Assembly (NCBI RefSeq): GCF_000203815.1
Contig: NW_004457736.1
Span: 558,001 to 622,000, forward strand
Direction: 5' to 3'
Source: Cavenderia fasciculata
Taxonomy: Eukaryota > Evosea > Eumycetozoa > Acytosteliales > Cavenderiaceae
Length of the DNA stretch: 64,000 bases
The notes under the pieces: generated by a model
Told to the model about the DNA's origin: nothing
Databases searched by the model: none
The model's input: only the letters and a program-made list of their open reading frames with translations
Shown: piece by piece, positions 58,395-64,000 of the stretch
How the letters are laid out: each line of letters begins with the position of its first letter
How positions within the stretch are numbered: the first letter of the stretch is position 1
Translations under genes and position numbers: made by a program

Positions 58395-61055
58395 ATGAAG
58401 AAAATCATATCATTCTTTGGTGGATCAAACACTAGCACCACATCAACATCATCATCTAAATCATCATCAACAGTATCATATAAAGATTTTGTAAATGATA
58501 CATCATCATTGTCACTTGACGATTCGAGAAGTGATTATCAAAATGCTCATTACTACAACTACTATAGATACATTGAAAAGGAGTCACGTGGTACTGACCA
58601 TAGAGCAAAGAGTGGTTTACAGTGTAGAAGAGTACTACCAAACCAACTAAATGCACCAGCACTTGCTCCATCTACTTTACATTCAGGATCGAGTAAATTC
58701 ACTCTCAAAAGTGTTGAAATCAATTCAGTCATTACTGATACTTGTTCAGTATCAACTTTAAAGAAACATTTTGTATGTAACCAACCAAGTAAATAATTAA
58801 AATATATTTATATTTATATTAATATATATTTATATTATATCTCTATCTATCTATCTATTCTATTTAGGTAAATGAATATGAATCACCAGTTGAAGCATTC
58901 TATCAATTACCATTACCACCACAAGCATCTGTCAATGGATTTACTGTAGAGTTTGATGGAAAGGTGTTGAGTGGAGTGATCAAAGAAAAGGAGGAGGCAT
59001 TCCAAGCATACACTGATACTATTGCTTCAGGAGGTCAAGCTTTCCTAGGTGAGAAATCAGCTGACGGTTACTTTACCATGTCAATTGGAAACTTGCCACC
59101 AAAAAAGGATGTATCTATTACATTGGACATTATATCAGAGATTGGTACACACTTGGACTCTCTCCACTTTTGTTTGCATCGTTTCCTATTTCCAAACTAT
59201 TCCTTTGATTTCAAGGCCAATCTCAAGGTTAATCTATCTACACCTATCCAAGACATTGCCGCCTTGGAAGATGTCTACCAAAAGGCCAGTCAAATCACCT
59301 ATTCCGAAGACAAAAAGAGTGTAACCTTTTCCACTCATTCTACCCAAGGTGTTCCAAACAACTATGTCGTCGTCATCGTCCCACACTCGACACCAGAACC
59401 AAAGGCATTGGTTGAATACATTGAAAAGGAGAAATCATATGCCGTAGCACTCAGTTTCTATCCATCTTGTATTTTAGATAAAACTCCAGAAGATGAATTA
59501 AATCAAAAAATGGAATGGTATGCAAAATAATAATAATATTAATAATAATAATATTTACTCTTCCTCTTTTAATTTATCGTTTAGTATTATAATTGTTGAT
59601 AGATCAGGATCAATGAGTGGTGATAGAATTGAATCTGCAAAGAGAGCATTGGAAATTATGATGAGATCATTGAATGAAAATACAATGTTTAATATTGTAT
59701 CGTTTGGTTCGGGATTTAAAAAGTTGTTTCCATCATCGACTCGTTACAATGACGCTAGTTTGGAAAAGGCTAGTTCTTTGATTGCCAGTATGGATGCTGA
59801 TATGGGTGGAACCGAGTTGTTTGAACCAATCAAGGATGTGTTGGCTATGCCTGCATTGCCCGAGTACCCAAGACAGGTGTTTATCCTGACCGACGGTGCC
59901 GTCTCGCAAAGAGAGGTGCTCATCAAGTATGTTGCATCCGAGTGTAACACTACTCGTATCTTTACACTTGGTATTGGTAATGGTGTCGATAAGGAACTGG
60001 TTATCGGTCTCAGCAAGGCATGCAAGGGTCACTATGAAATGGTCAGTGACACGTCCAGCGGATTTGAAGAGCGTGTCTTGTCGCTGCTGTCGATTGCCAC
60101 TCAGCCAATGTTGAGTAACGTGCATATTAACTGGGAAGGTGCCGGTCTCCAAGTCGTCCAAGCACCACTCAGTATCAGACCCATCTACAACCGCGAACGT
60201 ATGATGATCTATGCATTGATTGAATACACCGACAAGAACGAGTCGACTACCAAGAAGGGTGCTGTCACGGTCACACTCACCGGCAGCGGACCCACTGGCA
60301 ACAACCTCGAGTTCCCCATCACCATTGATTTTGCCAACGCCGTCCACTCGGATGCCAAAGAACTCGTTCACTCGTTGGCTGCCTACCAGTCGATTCAAGA
60401 CCTCGAACAATTGGAAAAGAAAAAGTCCGAGAACCACAAAGACCGTATCGTCAAGCTCGGCAAACGTTTCCGTCTAGTCTCCAAGCACACCTCGTTTGTT
60501 GTCACTGCCGAATCTGAAGAGCCAACCCTCGACTCTTTAACACAAGTAAATGCCCTGTCAAAGCTTGAATCTGCCGCCAGCGTCACAAGCAGCGGTGACC
60601 AGGCTCAAGAACTCTCTTGCAAATTGTCTGCACCAAGTCCACGATCACGTAGGTTATCTAGTGGCTTTGCACAAAGCCAATCCATGCCCATGAAGGAATG
60701 CTCAAAACAATCACAATCCTTCAAAAGATGTGAAGAAGAAAGAAGTGTACCAACAATGCAATCCAACGAATTATTAGACATTCTCCGTCAACAAAAAGCT
60801 AATGGTAGTTGGGCATCAAAGACCACATTGAAATTCACTCTTCCAAAGAATCCAATCGGTGGTAGTGACACTGACGACATTTGGACAACCATTGCCATCA
60901 TTGCCCATCTCCAAAAGGTACATGCCGATAAAAAGGCTCAATGGAACATGGTTGTCATCAAAGCTCTGAAATGGCTCAAACAACAACCAGCTTTTGTAGC
61001 CGACCCATCCCAACTTGCCACATTCTCTCAAAAAGCATCTGAACTTCTAAAGTAA
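58395..61055 (+). CDS. VIT + von Willebrand factor A domain protein
   Basis: Three exons: 58395-58772, 58868-59517 and 59585-61055; GTATGT/GTATGC donors, TTTAG acceptors, correct phases, 832 residues. The N-terminus is Ser/Thr-rich. A VIT domain starts near residue 105 (EAFYQLPLPPQASVNGFTVE, EEAFQAYTDTIASGGQAFLG). A vWA domain follows with a complete MIDAS start (IIIVDRSGSMSGDRIESAKR), then FNIVSFGSGF, DMGGTELFEPI and VFILTDGAVS. After a Ser-rich linker the C-terminal domain (WTTIAIIAHLQKVHADKKAQ, then WNMVVIKALKWLKQQP) resembles the end of the VIT/vWA proteins related to PARP4 and inter-alpha-inhibitor. There is no signal peptide, so it is probably cytosolic. Several such genes exist in dictyostelids; their role is not established to my knowledge. 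Confidence 0.9.
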
Positions 61056-61632
61056 ATAAAGAGTAAATAAACCAGAAACCAGAAAATAAATAAAATATAT
61101 TTGTATAATTATAATCTAGATATAATATTGTAAATAATATTATCTATTTTTATTTTATTTTTTTTTGCCTTGTCGATAAATAGATAGAATTATGTAAATA
61201 AATAGATTTGTTTCTTTTTGTCAAAAAGTATATTATTAATGATTACTTTTTGTTGTTGTTGTTTGATTATTTATTATTTTAAGATAAATAATTTGTATGT
61301 TTGTTGTTGAAAGAGGAGAAGGAGTTGTTTCTTGTTTGTTTGTTTGTTTTTTTATGGTTGTTGTTGTTGTTGGGAGGGAAAAGATAAAAGGAATGGATGT
61401 TGATCGATACATCAATATGAAATTATTAATTGATTTGAAACTATGGATAAATGATTATGATGAGTATGTGAGGTGAGAGGATGATTGGTTGGATAAATAT
61501 AAACCGATATATACATATTATTTGTTATTATTATTTGTTTTGTTATTATTCTTTTTTGCGTTTTAGAAAATATTTTTGATTGTTTGTTTGTTTGTTATTA
61601 TTATTATTTTTGTTATTATTACTTTTTAAAAA
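61056..61632. other. convergent intergenic region
   Basis: 577 bases between the 3' ends of a plus- and a minus-strand gene: TTG, TTTG and ATT repeats and AT-rich DNA containing both terminators. No gene seen. Confidence 0.5.
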
Positions 61633-62538
61633 TTAAAATACAATTGGATAAGAATCATTATCGACAAATGGAACTGAATAACTCTCGAGTGGAGGAGTTG
61701 GAGTGGCATTTGAAATGATTGATGGATGGGAATAGGAATACATAGACGATGAGTGATGATCCAACATCATACAGTCTTTGGAAAGGATTGGTTCTTGCGT
61801 GATTTCCTCCGATGAGGATGAGGATGAGGTGGATTGGTGAAGGAGGTGGTCTTGATCGTGATGATGATGGTGGATTGGTTGTGGTAATTGATTTGGATGG
61901 TCCATATCAAAGTCCAATTCGGTACTATACAGGGTGGTTGGTGTCGATGGTAAAAATGATGTCTCAATCTCTATACTCTCACAACATTGTTCTTGTTCGT
62001 CTTGTTGTTGTTGTTGTTGTTGTAAGAGTAAGAGTTGTTGTTGTTGCTGCTGCTCTTGAATTTGTTGTTGTCTTTGTTGATATCTATATTCTGGTACTGT
62101 TACAAAAAGATAGACAATATCCTATAATTATGATTGATTGATTGGTAAGTATCATTGTTGTTGTTGTTGTTGTCATCAGAAGTTTAAACTAACTTACCAT
62201 ATTTTTCAAGACATCTTTAATTTTATTATGTACAGGGATGTCGGAATGTTTGGAATCGTTTATCTTTAAGATCTGGAATTGCATGCTATATTGGCTTTCG
62301 ATTTGCTTTTCCAAGACTATATAGTTAGAGAGTAGAGTAGAGTAGAGTTGTAGTGTAGAAAAGGGGATAATATGATTGATTAGTTATTGGCTGTATTGGA
62401 ATGTCGTCCGTCGATGGTGAACTTACATTGCAATAGATCACTAATTCCAAGTGTTGAGTCTACACAGACTCTGAATCTATATAATCCGTAGACTTCAACA
62501 ACAAGTTGAATGTTTTCATTGTTGTTCATCATCATCAT
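61633..62538 (-). CDS. protein with possible ubiquitin-like (coilin-N-like) N-terminus and Gln-rich tail
   Basis: Reconstructed from three minus-strand exons: 62427-62538, 62198-62316 and 61633-62121. GTAAGT donors and ATAG acceptors are in correct phase, giving 239 residues. Residues 1-80 have ordinary composition: MMMMNNNENIQLVVEVYGLY, RFRVCVDSTLGISDLLQF, LEKQIESQYSMQFQILKIND and KIKDVLKNMDIVYLFVTVPE. The strand-helix-strand order and spacing resemble a beta-grasp/ubiquitin-like domain such as the coilin N-terminus; this is a weak inference. The rest is a Gln run, an acidic segment (CCESIEIETSF), His and Ser runs, and a Ser/Pro end (LESYSVPFVDNDSYPIVF). No enzymatic motif is visible. Upstream is about 1.2 kb of simple-repeat DNA. 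Confidence 0.72.
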
Positions 62539-63745
62539 TGTTGGCTAGTTAGTTGTTGTTGTTATTTGTTGTAGTAAAGATTGGAAATAAAAAGAATATA
62601 GACTAAATTGCTGTTTGATTGAACTGAACTGGCTTGGCTTGGATACTGACTGCTGTCTGTCTGTCTGTCTGGCTGAATGAATAAATAGAATGGATGTGAA
62701 TGTGGACAAAGACAAAGGTGTATAAAATTACAAAAGTGGGATAATGTACAGGGAGAGAAGCTTTACAACAACGTGCGTGTGCGTGTGTGTGTGTGTGGGT
62801 GCGTGTGGGCGTGTTGTGCTTGTTGTGGGGGTGATCGCGTATGGGATTGATTGATTGATGACAATGGGGTTAAAAAAAAATGTAGTAAAAGTAGATGTGT
62901 TACTAGGTGTAAGTGGTAATAATAATAATAATAATATTAATGGTACAATTGGGTGGGGGGTGGAATGAGATGAAGTGAAGTTGAACAGACAAGTATGAAT
63001 GAAAAGAAACAAAAAAGAGAGTGTAAAGTTATCGGTCAACAACAAAGACTAGAAAGTCAAAGGGAGAGAAGAAGGATTAAAAAAGAATTAATAATATTTA
63101 TAGGTTTTAGCCCAATTCAATCGGCGTCGACCACCTCGAAAACAACCCCCCATGATTATTAGTTAGCACCTCGACATTGTTTGATGGGCTATGGTGTCAG
63201 ACTGATGGTTTGGTGAGACCTTGAAATATCTCTCATTGGAACCTTTTTTTGACGGGCGTCTCCCAGATTCGAGCAAATCAAACAAACAATCTTTCGTAAA
63301 AACTTATCTTTTTTTAGAATTTATTGATTTGTTGCCTGCGACATTCACTTAAAATGCAACAGGGCAAAGAGATGGCATCACGAGTCTTTTTCGTGTCACC
63401 TTGGGCTGGTTGGCTGTATACCCCCACACGCACAACACTGTGATCCCTGAAAACTGAACGGTTTGGTTATCGTCGCCCTCGCCTCGTCTTGCCCATATCA
63501 CACATACGATCACACAACACAAAAAGGATAAATATGATTTTCTTTGATCAATTTATCTGTTCAATGATTCTATATTTATGATATAATAACTGTTGTACAA
63601 TAATCATAGGTTGTTTGAAATCTCAAGATCTTCTTCTTTTAATATCTCCCATTGTTTATCATATCATATTATTCACAGATCCATCAGTTACTTTAAATAC
63701 CCTCTGTTGGTTCAAGCCAAAAGACACATGCGTAAATGAAACGTG
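62539..63745. other. intergenic region
   Basis: 1.2 kb without a recognised protein gene. It contains a TGTC/GTCT repeat (about 62,653-62,672), a GT microsatellite (about 62,772-62,800) and an AAT run (about 62,917-62,935). A less AT-rich stretch lies at about 63,115-63,500, including a run of seven T at about 63,244-63,250. The last part could hold a non-coding RNA, but I recognise none. Confidence 0.5.
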
Positions 63746-64000
63746 TCATTGTTGTTGTTCATTTAATTTGTAAATTGCAAGTAAAGGTTTATTATTATTA
63801 CATGTTTGAACAAAGAGCAATACTGGTTTGTTGTTTATCATTTCAAGATATTTGTTGTCTTTCTCTCTAAAGGTGGGTTGGGAAACAAGTAGTACCTTTG
63901 CATCTTTGCAGATTCTTCTTTGTGAAGTTGGAAATTTTAAACCCCACAAAACGGGCAACGAGCAAGAAGAAGTATCACCAGAACCAGGTCGTTGTTGACG
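63746..64000 (-). CDS. C-terminal exon of an unknown gene (partial)
   Basis: An open minus-strand frame continues off the right edge without a start codon. The visible 84 residues begin RQQRPGSGDTSSCSLPVLWG, continue LKFPTSQRRICKDAKVLLV and KYLEMINNKPVLLFVQTCNN, and end with a Gln run and stop at 63746. Composition is coding-like throughout. No domain is recognised; the N-terminal part lies outside the window. Confidence 0.65.
   Translation of the reverse strand, partial: RQQRPGSGDTSSCSLPVLWGLKFPTSQRRICKDAKVLLVSQPTFREKDNKYLEMINNKPVLLFVQTCNNNKPLLAIYKLNEQQQ

Noticed and set aside
1-64000. Mobile elements, tRNA genes and rRNA
   Set aside because: No reverse transcriptase, transposase or integrase motifs, no terminal repeats, and no tRNA-like A/B box pairs were found by reading; a tRNA covariance-model scan would settle the latter.

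Overview
The window looks like nuclear DNA of a dictyostelid social amoeba. Intergenic DNA is very AT-rich. Introns are short (about 50-110 bases), AT-rich and bounded by GTAAGT-like donors and TTTTAG-like acceptors. Coding regions carry long Asn, Gln, Ser and Asp runs from AAT/CAA/TCA/GAT repeats. Families expanded in dictyostelids are present: ankyrin-like paralogues, F-box/leucine-rich proteins and VIT/vWA proteins. I cannot name the species; the coding composition fits a group 1 or 2 dictyostelid better than D. discoideum.

Layout. 1-961 is the 3' part of a FAF2/UBXD8-type UBX protein. A small two-TM protein follows (2107-2827). 3.2-5.1 kb holds three tandem minus-strand mini-genes, each predicted to encode exactly 48 residues rich in Gly and Pro. 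6.5-14 kb has a low-complexity acidic/Asn-rich protein, a frameshifted ankyrin-like gene, a small secreted Cys-rich protein and an F-box/LRR-like gene. 14.2-16.6 kb holds a decayed GMC oxidoreductase and a damaged MRH-like membrane protein. A 3.4 kb non-coding stretch precedes a possible developmental regulator with a duplicated SHWK motif (20002-21726). Next come a 3beta-HSD-like dehydrogenase, a GATA microsatellite, a truncated LRR pseudogene and an intact ankyrin-like gene.

The centre is dominated by two large housekeeping-type genes. One is a very long vinculin-family protein (27031-32439, minus, about 1,771 residues). The other is the Tra1/TRRAP pseudokinase (33740-46444, plus, six exons, 4,097 residues) of SAGA/NuA4-type histone acetyltransferase complexes. 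After another ankyrin-like gene come a divergent pair (bacterial-type TrmB tRNA methyltransferase and an RS-rich protein) and a chitinase cluster with three secreted GH19 enzymes. One of these carries three chitin-binding modules and one is damaged. A SAT1-like acetyltransferase gene sits inside the cluster. A VIT/vWA protein, a protein with a possible ubiquitin-like N-terminus and a partial gene at the right edge finish the window.

Several genes carry apparent one-base frameshifts, including the otherwise intact vinculin homologue. Some of these are probably draft-sequence errors, so 'pseudogene' calls resting on one lesion are tentative. Several spliced genes were reconstructed by joining exons by eye. 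I found no tRNA, rRNA, CRISPR or recognisable mobile element.
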